Positions 21,315-32,568 of a stretch of DNA of 64,000 nucleotides are shown piece by piece. The stretch is from positions 27,321,501-27,385,500 of the forward strand of contig JASDFA010000006.1 in NCBI GenBank assembly GCA_035772735.1. Reading direction: 5' to 3'. The position numbers and the translations under genes were made by a program. Source of the stretch: Datura wrightii. Lineage: Eukaryota > Streptophyta > Magnoliopsida > Solanales > Solanaceae. Position 1 is the first letter of the stretch. The number at the start of each line of letters is the position of its first letter. The notes under the pieces are model-generated. The model worked only from the letters and a program-made list of their open reading frames with translations. It searched no databases and had not been told where the DNA came from.

Positions 21315-21960
21315 CTATATAGACCTCAAGTACTCAAAAATATTTCTGTTACTTCTAAATCTGATGCACAAGTTGATCTTGAGCTCTCGGAGTAATAGCT
21401 CCCTAGACCGAGCCTTACTCTGAAAGATTCGGGCATTCCTTTCCATCCAAATGCTATAAACCACAACAGCTAACCCTGCCTTCACAAGTGGACCTTTGAT
21501 TTTCATGCGCATAGCTTGTTGATTCACACAAAACTATACTATTTCCCAATCAATAATTATATAAGGACCATATATCCATGTAAGAAACTCCTACCATAAC
21601 GCCCTCGTATAAGGGCATTTGAAATAAAGATGTTGAATAGTTTCCACCTCATCCTAGCAGAATATGCACTTTCCCTTAGAGAGAACTTCCCATTTCACTA
21701 GTCTCTCCTTAGTTCTGAGTTTGCCATAGAGGGTCAGCCAAAGGATAAAAACTTGTTTAGACTCAGCAACATTATAACATATCAGATTCTTCCAAGGAAC
21801 AGTAGGTACTTCCCCTCTTATAACTTTGTAAGCATTAGACATGCTAAAGTTGCCCTGCCAAAACTTTCTCACGTGAAATATCTTCTGAATCATCTGTGAT
21901 GCTTTCCTAGGAACCTCTATATCTTCCAGTTGCTTCTTCCTTAAAACATTTATGTTGGGT
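21315..21960 (-). mobile_element. LINE (L1-type) ORF2 C-terminal fragment with zf-RVT
   Basis: The minus-strand frames give FSMSNAYKVIRGEVPTVPW, ILWLTLYGKLRTKERLVKW and a zinc-ribbon CIFC. This is the zf-RVT region found after the RT of plant L1 LINEs. Next come VETIQHLYFKCPYT and, after a shift, VYSIWMERNARIFQ. Stops and frameshifts separate the pieces. No RT core or poly-A tail is attached. Confidence 0.8.
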
Positions 21961-22169
21961 AGGGCACAAATATCAATAGTTATTTGAGGAGATTATTTAA
22001 TTAACTTTATAATGCAGGATCCATTATATCATCGCATTTCATCTCCTTCTTTTTTCCACTTGAATTTACAGTTTTTTTTTTGTTTCCTCGCTCTCTCATT
22101 TTTTTCCTGTTTTCATCAAACTTCATAATTAATTTTATTATATACATATCATAATTGTTTAAGATATTT

Positions 22170-22870
22170 TTGGATAAAGTTCATCAGTGGTCATCTAATT
22201 TGAATTTATCACATAAAATTTTTATTTTATTTTTATTTTTATTATATAAAAGTCATCTAATTTTAAAATCTATCACACATGCAAAAAATAATTTTTTATT
22301 TACCTGAGAGTCATTCAATTTTAAAATTTATCACACAAAAATTATTTTTTTAAATTTTTTTCACTTAAAAGTCATTTAATTTTGACCAATACCTGAATTT
22401 TGATATTTTATATCAAAATAATGACATAACACTCCAAAATAAATTAAATACATTCAGAATAATTTTAAAAAATATCCCTTAATATTTTGCTTCATAACAC
22501 AAAACTAGATGACGGTATATAATATTACATTTGCTTTCCTTAGTTTGATTTAATTATAATAATTTAACGTACTATCATTAACATTAAAAAAAATATGATT
22601 TGACTAATTTTTTCCTATTAAATATTTATTTATATAATAATTTCATAAACACCTTTTAAAAAATAAATAAAATATTTTTTGTTTGGTAAACTTTAATACT
22701 GCAATATTTTTATATGCTAAAAAAATAAAAAAAATAATTTTGTGTGATAAGTTTTAAAATTAGACGACTTTTATGTAACCAAAAAAAAGAAAGTAACTTT
22801 TTGTATGATAAGTTCGGGTTGGATGATTAATATTCGTCAGTTTCACTATCTAACTTTTATCAATAGATCC
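22170..22870. repeat. Foldback element with internal 60-bp repeats
   Basis: The left arm carries four spaced units that start GTCATCTAATTT or a close variant (22190, 22252, 22310, 22371; spacing about 58-62 bp), each with a TTTATCACAyAAAA block. The right arm (about 22735-22865) has the reverse complement of the same blocks, for example TGTGTGATAAGTTTTAAAAT and GATAAGTTCGGGTTGGATGA. The outer ends GGATAAAGTTCATC and TCTAACTTTTATCAATAG also pair loosely. It may be a foldback-type transposon or MITE with amplified arms. No TSD was identified. Confidence 0.5.
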
Positions 22871-23222
22871 CATATCTACAAATGCAAAATTTTTCTCAAC
22901 ATCCTCTTATGAACATTTTTTTTAAACATTTTCATATGTACACTTTTTTTATATATTTTTTCATATGAACACAAAATTTAAAGCAAATCCTATATCTATA
23001 AATATGGTTGTAGAAAATTCCCAACATTCTTGTATGTACATTTTTTTAAAAAAATATTTTCATATGCATACTTTTTAAATATTTTCATATAAACACAAAT
23101 TTATAGCAGATCTCATATCTATAAATACTATTGTAGATATTTTTCAACACATCTATACATATGGTATAATCAGATTTTCATGTGTACATTTCTTTTATAT
23201 TTCCATATGTACACAAATATAT
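22868..23222. repeat. Three-copy tandem repeat, unit about 122 bp
   Basis: Units start near 22868, 22990 and 23112 with CCyATATCTAyAAATA. Each carries a TTTTCATATGyACA block and ends with ACACAAAwTTwwAGCA. Divergence is high, so the array is old. It has no coding capacity and directly adjoins the foldback element. Confidence 0.6.
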
Positions 23223-23814
23223 ATATACATACATACTCAAATTTTCGTTAATTTTTTTTTGCATGTGTATTGGATTTTCATGTGAAGTCTAGTTAACAAC
23301 AATCAAGAGTCTCACACATTAATGTTGTCGTCTTGTGTTTTTATGTTACGTCGGTTTGATAACTTGTGATCATTATTTAAATTTGTTATTAATATGACCT
23401 TTAATTAATTAATATTATGAATTATTATATTTAAACAAAATTTAAACTACTGACTTAAATAATTTTTAAAATATGATTTAAAAATATCCAAACGACGACA
23501 GTCAAAACTCAAAACACTTTAGATATGGTAGATATCGACATATTATAGAAATCATAAAAATCATATAATTCATATATGTCGACCTAGTTAATAGCAGCCC
23601 AAGAGAATTACGTACTAATGTTCCATTTAGTCATATTCACTTAACGGAAGAAAGTAATTGAGTAAGAAATATGTACATCTATAATTATAAGGTATAACTA
23701 GATTTGTCTAGCCATTAAGGTTAAAGTTTGACCAATAAAAAATTATAAAAAATAAATTAATTTACTAATACACGTGCAAAATATTTTAAATGAAAATTTG
23801 AGTAATGTATATGT
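23223..23814. other. AT-rich intergenic DNA
   Basis: No gene or bounded repeat was recognised in this stretch left of the nested gypsy complex. Confidence 0.4.
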
Positions 23815-23819
23815 GTATG

Positions 23820-24446
23820 TGTAATGACTTGCCCCGCCGTTATAGCACCCCGACCTCCTAAGAGCGGGCAAAATTAAAATTTTTAAAAAAGTGGAACGAA
23901 GTCCCCAAAAAATAAAAGACGTAAGACGAACAAGTTCGAATGGGCTAAGTCATAATCGGTGGGCCCAGGCGCGCGTCCGCGGCAGGCTTCTCTCCACCAT
24001 AGCAAAACCGTTGCAGCGGTAATTGGTCTCTTTGCAGTGGGTGACAGGGACAAGAATTTCGTAATCCTGTTTCAGTTAGGATTTTAAAAAACCTATTTTC
24101 TAAAAAAGGGGCTTAATAAAAATATCTAAATCAAGAAATAGACTTTTGGAACAAAAAGAGGAGCTATGTAGTAAAGATTCATCTTCCATAGCTAGGATTT
24201 TTCCGCCAGAACTCAGGAATTGGTGCAGGCATGCAATTAGGAACGTCTTGACGATAGCTTGGCGCCCAGGTAGGCTATGATTTACTCACTTTTGTGTTAG
24301 ACTTTGATTAGCTAAACATATACGTGCGTTTAGTTGATGTGCTTTTGATGGGTAGGATCGAAACATGAATAAATTGTTATTGAATATTCAAAATAGGTAA
24401 GATTCCGAGGAGAAAAGAAATAGAAAAGGGGTGGTGATATCCCCAT
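23820..24446 (+). repeat. Truncated 5' LTR of outer element B
   Basis: This is homologous base by base to 32569-33197, from the TGTAATGAC start through the GC-rich block (23965-24040) and the AGGAGCTA and GCATGCAATTAG stretches up to GATATnCCCATA. After that the sequence switches abruptly to the LTR of element A. About 1.7 kb of the LTR, as seen in the right copy, is missing here. Confidence 0.8.
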
Positions 24447-24559
24447 ACGATCATTGAGTGATATGAATACCTCATAACATATCCTTCTTGTGGTACTAAG
24501 CATTCTTGGCCATAACTCGAAAGTATGAGTTTATCGCTTAAATTATATGGAGTGTTACA
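24446..24559 (-). repeat. Remnant of the 3' LTR of inner element A
   Basis: This matches 32419-32532 (GAGTGATAnGAATACCTC through TTAAATTATAnGGnGTGTTACA). It is the LTR start on the minus strand, directly behind the polypurine tract of A. Only about 114 bp of the 2.7-kb LTR remains. The junction to the outer LTR shares TACG, which suggests illegitimate recombination. Confidence 0.8.
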
Positions 24560-24573
24560 TCCTACCCCCCTTA
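24560..24573 (-). promoter_or_regulatory. Polypurine tract of element A
   Basis: On the minus strand TAAGGGGGGTAGGA directly precedes the LTR start TGTAACA. It is preceded by ATTCGAGGACAAATGTTCC, a context typical of plant gypsy chromoviruses. Confidence 0.8.
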
Positions 24574-24859
24574 GGAACATTTGTCCTCGAATGTAACTTA
24601 GATTCACAAATTCAAGCTTATAAGAGTAGCTGGAAAAGTTCAGCAGAGTCTCTCCTGTAATATGGACTATATAAAAATCAGAAACGCAAAAAAGTCCAAC
24701 CTAGAAGTCTCATAGAACGACACAAATAGATAAACAACATAGCTTCGCAACAATAATGCACACAAAATACAACAACAATAATAATAAACAACAATATAAA
24801 GTCTGAATTGGTATCTCGTCTCAATTATAGTAATCTGAACTGATATACCATCACCCTGG

Positions 24860-25291
24860 GGTCTGAAATAAGTGAAGATATCTAGATCTCATGTCGTCCT
24901 CAACTTCCCAGGTCACTTCTTCCACATTCTTGTTCCTCTAGGGGACTTTAACGGAAGCCACGTCTTTGATTCTCAATCTACAGATCTGTCGACCTAATAT
25001 AGCAATGGGAGTTTCCTCGTAGGACAACTCTTCTGTGATCTAAAAATATTCAACTGGGAAGACCCGAGAAAGGTCCCCTATGCACTTTTGTAGCATCGAT
25101 ACATGAAAAACTGGATGAACAGATTCTAGCCCTGTAGGCAACTCTAGCTCATAAGCAACTCGACCTATCTTCTCGAGGATTCGGTATGGTCCAATGAATC
25201 TCGGGATAAGCTCGCCTTTCTTGCCAAATCTCATAACGCCCTTCATAGGGGAGACTTTTAGGAATACCCAGTCGTTAACACAGAACTCCAA
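24860..25291 (-). pseudogene. Integrase C-terminus and chromodomain of element A
   Basis: The open part (25040-25291) reads GPYRILEKIGRVAYELELP and HPVFHVSMLQKC, the GPY/F module of chromovirus integrase. The frame continues through ITEELSYEETPIAIL and GRQICRLRIKDVASVKVP, one stop where Trp is expected, then NVEEVTWEVEDDMRSRY, which is the chromodomain with its conserved TWE. In intact elements this module directs insertion to marked chromatin. Confidence 0.8.
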
Positions 25292-25299
25292 ATCTCTAC

Positions 25300-26360
25300 G
25301 TCGTACATCAAAGTAAGATTACTAACTACTTTGAGCTGTCAACAACCGCTCTCTAATGAGCTTAACTTTATCTTTAGACTGATGTATCAAGTTAGGTCCA
25401 TTCATCCCTAATTCGCCTTCCTCAAACCATCCGATGGGAGATTTGCATTTTCTCCCATATAAGGCCTCATAAGACGCAATCTTAATGCTAGAATGGTAAC
25501 TATTACTATAGGCAAACTCAATAAGAGATAGGTGATCATTTCAAATTTCTCCAAAGTCTAGCACGCACGCTCATAACATATCCTCGAGTGTCTGAATCGT
25601 GCGCTCAGCCTGGCCATCTGTCTGGGAATGAAAAGTTGTACCCAGATTAACCTATGTCCCCAATCCCTTCTAGAATGACTTCTAAAAATTTACGGTAAAT
25701 TGTGCCCCTTTGTCAGAAATAATAGATACTGGAACACCATGCAATCTGATTATCTCTCTGATATACAGTTCAGCATAATCTTTAGCCGTAAATATAGTCC
25801 TAACTATCAAGAAATGGGCTGATTTTGTTAGCCTGTCCATAATGACTCAAATAGAGTCAAATTTACGCTTAATACGGGGTAATCCTATAACAAAATCGAT
25901 GTTGATTGCTTCCTATTTCCACATAGGCAAGTCTATATCTTGAGTTAACCAGTCGGGCTTCTGATGTTCAGCTTTTACCTGCTGACAATTGGAACATTGT
26001 GCTATGAACTCAGCAATATCTTTCTTCATCCTAGGCCACCAATAGATTTCTTTTATATTGTGGTCTTTGTCGAACCGGGGTGAAGAGAATAGCGGGAATA
26101 ATGTACCTATGCCATGGTCTGTTGGCGAAGCCCTTCAGTATTTGGAGTACATAGTCGATAGCTGAATCTTAAGACTCCGTCTCGTGTTATCTCAAATGCC
26201 AATGACTCTTCCTGCTGAGCCTTGCCTCTAAGTTGTACTAAGCTAGGATCTTCGTATTGTCGCTCTTTCACCTCTACAACTAGAGATGACACTGCAGTAT
26301 TCTGAATAATGACCCCACTATCATCTGAGTCCATCAATTGGACCCCTAAATTGTCCAACT
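25300..26360 (-). pseudogene. Decayed integrase of element A
   Basis: The pre-integrase part is open at 26107-26358 (ERQYEDPSLVQLRGKAQQ, DGVLRFSYRLCTPN). The H2C2 zinc finger and the DDE core follow in several frames with many stops. DKGAQFT-type and QLCMDILPNF-type stretches can still be guessed. No complete catalytic triad can be read. Confidence 0.65.
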
Positions 26361-26746
26361 AATGCAGCTTCCAAGCCAATTCTCTCTTTTCTGGTCTAAA
26401 AATATGACAAGATGCCCATATATCTGAGACTAAGGGCATCAACTACAATGTTATCCTTCCCTGGGTGATACAAGATATCTACATCGTAGTCTTTTATCAA
26501 CTCAAGCCAATGATGTTGTCGTAGGTTCAACCCTTTCTATTTAGAGATGTACTAGAGACTCTTGTGATCTGTAAAGATGTTGAAATGAACACCAGACAAA
26601 TAATGTCTCTATATCTTCAATGCATGCACAACTGTAGCCAACTCTAAATCATAAATCGGGTAATTTTTCTCATACTTCCTGAATTGCTTCGAAGCATAGG
26701 CAACCACCTTGTCATGCTACATCAAAACACATTCTAACCTAATGTC

Positions 26747-27004
26747 TTAAGCTTTACAATATAGAATATATCCCTCTGAGCCTTCTAGAAAGGCTAATAC
26801 TGGTGCAAAGTTTAGCTTGTCTTTCAACCCTTGAAAGCTCTGCTCACAAGCCTCGGTCCACTGAAAGTTAGTTGCCTTCTGAGTTAGCCTCATCAATGGC
26901 GTCGATAGGGTAGAGAATCCTTCCACAAATCTTCTGTAATACCCAGATAACCCCAGAAAGCTGCGAACTTCGATTGGAGTTGCAGGTCTAGGCCAAGTCT
27001 TCAC
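26747..27004 (-). pseudogene. RT thumb and RNase H start of element A
   Basis: An 85-codon open piece reads RSFLGLSGYYRRFVEGFS, then TPLMRLTQKATNFQW and CEQSFQGLKDKL. This is the conserved link between RT and RNase H in Ty3/gypsy. The RNase H that should follow (26380-26746) is broken by stops, though a HNLELAAVVHALKIWRHYL-like stretch is recognisable in fragments. Confidence 0.8.
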
Positions 27005-27142
27005 GACCTCTATTTTCTGCGAGTCAACCTAGATGCTTGCGTCTGACACAATATGGACCAAGAAATCCACAAAATTCAACCAAAACTCACATTTAGAGAA
27101 CTTGACATATAACTCATGATCTCTAAGTGCCTGGAGTACTGC

Positions 27143-27675
27143 TCACAGATGATTTCTATGCTCAGGCTCTGAATGTGAATATACAAGTAAATCATCAATA
27201 AATACCATCACGAACAGATCTAAGAATGGCCTGAACATTCCATTGATTAGGTCCATAAACATTGCTAGGGCATTCGTCAATTCGAAAGACATCATCAAGA
27301 ACATAAAGTGGCCATATCTGATTCTAAAAGCTGTTTTCGAAATATCTTTCTCCCGAACGGATATTTGATGGTACCCTGATCTCAAATCAATCTTTGAAAA
27401 ATATTTGGCACCTTGCAGTTGATCAAACAAGTCATATATCCTTAAATGGGGATATTTGTTCTTAATAGTGACTCTATTTAGTTGCCGATAATCTACATAC
27501 ATTCGTAGGGAGCCGTCTTTCTTCTTATAAACAAGACCGGTGCACCCCAAGGTGAAGCATTAGGCCTAATAAATCCTTTATCAAGAAAGTCTTTCAGTTG
27601 ATCCTTTAACTCCTTTAGATCGATGGGAGCCATTCTGTAAGGAGGAATTGATATGGGTTGTGTATCTAGTAGCAT
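27143..27675 (-). pseudogene. Reverse transcriptase of element A (frameshifted)
   Basis: The first frame gives PISIPPYRMAPIDLKELK and FIRPNASPWGAPVLF. A frameshift inside the KKKDGS block then leads to KKKDGSLRMYVDYRQLN, FSKIDLRSGYHQISV and the catalytic VFIDDLLVYS. In the last motif FIDD stands for the YxDD box, as is usual in plant gypsy elements. The two frames overlap at 27493-27550, so one indel separates them. Confidence 0.88.
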
Positions 27676-27899
27676 ATCAATGGCAAAATCAATTTTCCTT
27701 TTTTGGGAATACCAAGGAGCTCATCTAGAAACACATCTGGAAATTCACTAACCACCAGAATAGATTGAAGAATCGGGGATTCATCCTGCACATCTTGAAT
27801 TCTGACAATATGATAGATACAACCCTTTGCAATTAGCTTTCTTGCCAGGAGATAGGATATGAACCTACCTTTAGGAGCAGCTATAGTGCCCTTCCATTC

Positions 27900-28253
27900 C
27901 TAGATTGCTTCTCCAGGGAAATGGAATCTAACAATCTTTGTCCAGCACTCAACATTGGCATAACACGATGATAGCCAATCCATGCCTATAATTACATCAA
28001 AGTCATTCATCTCTAGCTTTATCAAGTCTACAAAGGTCTGGCGGTCAACAATTTCCACCTTACAACCTCGATAAACTCTCCTAGGTATAATAGATTCACT
28101 AATAGGTGTACACACAGAAAATGGTCGCCAGAGAAATTCTGGAACTATACAAAATTTCCCTGCTACCAATGGGGTAACATAGGATAGAGTAGAGCCTGGA
28201 TCTATTAAAGCATATACTAAGTAGGAACAAACATTTAGATTACCTGTCAACAT
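27900..28253 (-). pseudogene. Retropepsin-type protease region of element A
   Basis: The open piece of 117 codons contains ALIDPGSTLSYVTP, where D-P-G holds the catalytic Asp position of plant gypsy proteases, and FDVIIGMDWLSS near the end. Both are standard landmarks of this family. The domain itself looks intact, but it is cut off from gag and RT by stops. Confidence 0.85.
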
Positions 28254-28429
28254 TTTGTGATGATTCGGAGTCTTGTCGCCCTGTTAATGCATAAGTACGA
28301 TTCTGACCACTACCAAAATTAGATGCTCCCATTCTTCTTCTACCTCAGCCTGCTAAAGTCTAGAGCCCACGCCCTAAAAAAGGTGATGGCGATTGTGACC
28401 CTGCTGCTAAATTGATGACCTGATCTCTA

Positions 28430-28560
28430 ATCGACCAGTCCCTCATCATGTGACCCTCCTGTCCACCAATAATATCAAGTTGTGAAACCATATATGCATC
28501 TCCCAAAATGCCTGCCTCTTACCATATGTACCACAATGCAGCGGGGCTAGCCTTGTTTGG
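28430..28560 (-). pseudogene. Degenerate zinc knuckle of element A gag
   Basis: The minus-strand translation contains IIGGQEGHMMRDW, which matches the CxxCGQxGHxxRDC knuckle with all three Cys replaced and the His kept. A CGTYGK stretch upstream is a second damaged Cys-containing block. Confidence 0.5.
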
Positions 28561-28702
28561 TCAAAGCCTCTCTGCTGCTACGAGCCTGATGCTCATGAAT
28601 TCTCTCCTGGACCGGACTGCCGCGGCGATCCAACTTGCTACCTTACTGCTGCTGGGGTGAAGGCCTGGGTGGCCTGCCTAACAATTGGGGTTTGGGTCCA
28701 CC

Positions 28703-29448
28703 CTATGGATATGTATATAAATCAACTGGCCTGGCCCTCCTGTGCTGCCCTCTGTCTCCCCTCTTGGCTATATGTTGTCGCTGTTTGACCTCTTCTATAT
28801 TCTGGGAAATCCCTGAATTGGTAATATATCCATGTCCTCTCGCAACCACAGCTATAGTACAAGACTCAACATACTCTAGATCAATCCCTGCTATGAATTG
28901 ATGTACCCTGGATAGCATTGTAGCGACAAAGGTTGGTGAAAATCTAGGCAAAGAATTAAATCTCAGTGCATACTCTCGAACACTCTTCTGCCCTACTCCA
29001 GATGTAAGAACTGCTCTACTATATCCTATCGAATCTCTCAAGGTAAGTAATGATCTATGAAGATCTCAGAGAAACTAGGCCAGGTAGGTGGAGGTGCATC
29101 CCCGCCTCTGGACCTCTCCCAACTCTCGTACCACAAAACTGTTATATCTCGCAGTCAGAACACCACTAGCTCAACTGAATCTGTGGATGAAGCATGCATA
29201 ACCCTGAATATCCTCTGTAACTGATCTAAAAAGTGTTGAGGGTCCTCTCTGCGGTTTGTCCTTGTAAATTGCGGAGGACTCAAGGAAAGAAACTCACGAA
29301 CCCTCGAACTTTCGGGTCCCTTAATAGGCCCGGCAACAACTGTTGCCATTAACTGACACTGAGCAGCCATCATCTGAGCCAACATATATATTACACTCCT
29401 GATATCCTGGTCTGAGGGGGTAGGAAGTACTAGAAGTGTTGTTGGCAT
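28703..29448 (-). pseudogene. Gag of element A, in two frames
   Basis: The first piece (29155-29448) contains REFLSLSPPQFTRTNRREDPQ and FLDQLQRIFRVMHAS, the start of the gypsy gag (Retrotrans_gag) domain. The second (28703-29041) contains SVREYALRFNSLPRFSPT and VHQFIAGIDLEYVESC, the end of the same domain. Between them the WYESWER and FLDHYLP blocks can be read with stops. Confidence 0.82.
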
Positions 29449-29814
29449 GTCTGTAGCCCTGGGAGGTTCCTGGTGTAGTAGGGATTGCTAGGGAGATCGA
29501 GAAGATGTCTACCTTTCGATCCCAGGTTGGGCCGTCTCCGAATGTGGCACCCTACTAGTACCCTATCCTGCCGCTATACCCAGCTCTTGATCGACTGCAG
29601 TCCATCTTACATCAGGCATCTTTGTAGACAGACATAACGATATGAATTTAGGGATTCAACCCTATACAACTTAGCTCTATAGCATGATTTGAGTAGAAAA
29701 AGGTAATCATACTATCATGCCTCGTAGCTTCCAGCTTATAAAATGTGGTGCACAACACATTTATAAGCAAAACTCTACTAGTAACGGCTTGTAAAATCTC
29801 TAGGATACGATATT

Positions 29815-29827
29815 GCTCTGATACTAA
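29815..29827 (-). promoter_or_regulatory. Primer-binding site of element A (tRNA-iMet type)
   Basis: On the minus strand TTAGTATCAGAGC lies three bases inside the LTR end. It matches the usual plant initiator-Met PBS TGGTATCAGAGC with two changes at the 5' side. Confidence 0.8.
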
Positions 29828-29830
29828 GTT

Positions 29831-32532
29831 TGTCATGCCCCACCCTGGGTGGTATAACTGGCACCTGATGCCACACTGGACCCTAAGCTGACTTAGCTGG
29901 ACATATACATCTCTGGTGCACACCAGCATCACATAATCAAGAAACCAATCAAGTATATCTCGGCTTAAATAAGCCCTTGGACGACAAGGCCTCAATGTAA
30001 ACACCTACAAAAATATTCAACTAAGCCAACAGTTCACAATAATAATAACATCTTATACGGGCTGACAAGACCACCATATTGTATAAATCAAATAAAGTGG
30101 ATGGTAGACATATATATATACAAGGACCATTAGAAAAAAATAACAGAGCTAACAGGGACAATAACGTACTTCTATACAATCCCATTATCTACAAGCCTCT
30201 ACGGAGTAAACACTTGGCCGAGATAGCGCCCCAACCTACCCAAAAAGAACTATACAGCAAAACACAGGCAAACGTTTAAAGTATGGCAACTCCGGAAGAG
30301 AGGACTGACCAATCTGCTGAGCCTGAACTGCTACTGAGCAGGTTCCTGAACCTGTCTGTCAAAACCTGCAGGAAAGAGTGCAGCATCTCCATGCTCGGGC
30401 GCCAGTACAATAATGCACCGAGTATGTAAGGCAATAACAATAAGTTGGAACTAGACTGATAGTAAGAACCAAATGTAAATAGCTATAAGAATAAGAGAGT
30501 AACCTGAAAGATCTTATTAAATTATACAGGAACTAAACAAGCAATAGTCAAAAAAAGTAGCTAGCCTGGCCCCCATAAGCCTGGCAGGTACAAACAACAA
30601 ATAATAACCTACTTGAGACCTCATAAACCCTAGCAGGCAACAAATAATAACCTACTTGAGACCCCATAAACCCTAGCAGGTACACCTCAATCTACATATC
30701 CTTACTCGTAACACTATATCCCTGTAAGCAAGCTGTAACTATATCTTGAATACACTTGGCTCCTGTATCTTGAGCCTTCTAGGCTCCTATAGCTATATTT
30801 GAGCCTTCTGGGCTCCTGTAATTGCACACAAAGCTCTATTAAGGGTCAAGAAACCAACTTAGGAATAAAGGAAGTCTATAAGTGAATAGACATCAATATG
30901 ACTCTATAGGCCTCAATATAGTCTTTCCAGATATTTTATAGCTCTCATAAGCAATATATAGCCCCATAGGCAGGGTATGCTTGTTTATAGCCCTTCTAGG
31001 CAATATGTACATGGACATCTGCATGAACAACCTAAGGGTGTTGGCCCAAATACTTAACAACTGACAAGATAGACAATTAAGGTGTCCTTCCATCTATTAA
31101 GCTATCAACAAGTAGGGTGGCCTTCCTAGCAACATGTATGGAAGTTTGTACATCGTATGAAGCTATAGGATTGCTAACAATAAGTATGTCATCTTTCAAC
31201 TTACCACCAAGTTCATTAGGCAACCATGGTGGCACTATCCCAAAGGAGGGATTACAATACAATTATTCTAGCTCCATAGGCGTCAAGATATGCAAAAGGC
31301 CCGTAGGCGAGCTTTATCGAATATACGTATCAAAAATATGGAGTTCTATTACCAAGTTATTCGTTATGCTTCCAAAGTCAACAAAACATGTTCAACAGAT
31401 AACTACAAAGCCTAACGACGTCAGTAAGGCATCAAAATATCAATAGCCAACCTAAGCGACAATAATTCAAACAAGTTACTTTTATGCCGCTTCTAGTTAA
31501 GACGAGGCCTTAAGTGGAAAATTCCAACCAGGAATGCTTATACTAATCTACTAGTTCAGTTTCTAGAAGCTAACCAACCACAACAATATGGCCATAAGCA
31601 GTACTATGATAGACAACAAGTCGTATTAACGATACGACGAAGAAAACTTGCCAAAGAAGTTTTATTCTTAACATACCTTGTAAGCGATCTGAAACCTTGA
31701 CTATTCTCGATAAAATTATTCAATACTCAATACCCTTACATATCCCTAATATTTCACAATTTCAAGGCAACCTAAAACAGTTTATAAGCCAACAAACGAA
31801 AAAGAGTTTGTAACGTCGGTAGCCGTAATTGATAGAAGCGTATAACCTTCAAACAAATGATGGAGGGAGAGTTAGGAACCCTTACCTTACAATATAAAAG
31901 GAACAAAAACACAAAATAGTCTTATCTTAAATCTACCTCTTTGGAAAACTTGCAATCGAAGCCAAAATCGATGGAACAAATACGTACTAGTCGCTCTCCA
32001 CGACAACCCCAACATGTGGCTTGATTTTGGAAGTGTTTGGATGGTGGAATCACCTATATTGGACCTTGGAACCCTAGAGGAACCATGGAGAAGATGATCT
32101 GAAGTTTTTGGAACTGTTTTGAATGCAAATAATCTCATCCAAGTCGTGAAGATATATTCCCGTTGGCATGGGACCCACCTCCACATACTTGCTTGCATAG
32201 TCTCGCGAAAATACGAGATGTATTGGCGAACTATTTTATGTGTTGGAGAATAAACTCATAGACCTTCAATTTGATAGGTAGTAGGCCTCCTAACTCTTTA
32301 TAGAATGGGAGAAAATCTTCGAGCCATTTGATCCAAATTTCAAAGAATTTCTAAAAGTAACTTGCGATAACTTTTGCCAATTTTCTATTTACAACTTTCT
32401 CAACCTCAAATCTTAAAGTACGAGTATTGAGTGATAGGAATACCTCTTAAAACATCCTTCTTGTGGTACTAAGCACTCTTGGCCATAGCTCAAAAGTATG
32501 AGTTTATCGCTTAAATTATACGGGGTGTTACA
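29831..32532 (-). repeat. 5' LTR of element A, 2.7 kb
   Basis: On the minus strand the LTR runs from TGTAACACCCCG (32532) to GGGGCATGACA (29831). Its 3' part shares with the solo LTR at 46912-49490 a GGGCACCAGGTGCCAGT block next to the end and a TACTGGCGCCCG...TGCAGGT module, so the two are related families. Internally it carries a 43-bp tandem duplication at 30595-30680. Short ORFs inside it are not conserved coding sequence. Confidence 0.82.
30595..30680. repeat. 43-bp tandem duplication in the A LTR
   Basis: The units 30595-30637 and 30638-30680 begin CAACAAATAATAACC and end CCTAGCAGG, and differ at only one base. This is a recent local duplication inside the 5' LTR. Confidence 0.85.
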
Positions 32533-32568
32533 TGTTCAGGGACGAACGAATGTTTAATTAGTATCCAA

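Larger units (their letters stand above)
24560..29830 (-). mobile_element. Internal region of Tekay/Del-like gypsy element A
   Basis: On the minus strand the domains follow gypsy order: gag, zinc knuckle, protease, RT, RNase H, integrase, chromodomain. Every domain carries stops or frameshifts, so the element is dead. The RT-before-integrase order and the C-terminal chromodomain place it among the chromoviruses. Assignment to the Tekay/Del group is from the overall look of the pol motifs and the 2.7-kb LTR. Both PPT and PBS are still recognisable. Confidence 0.85.
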
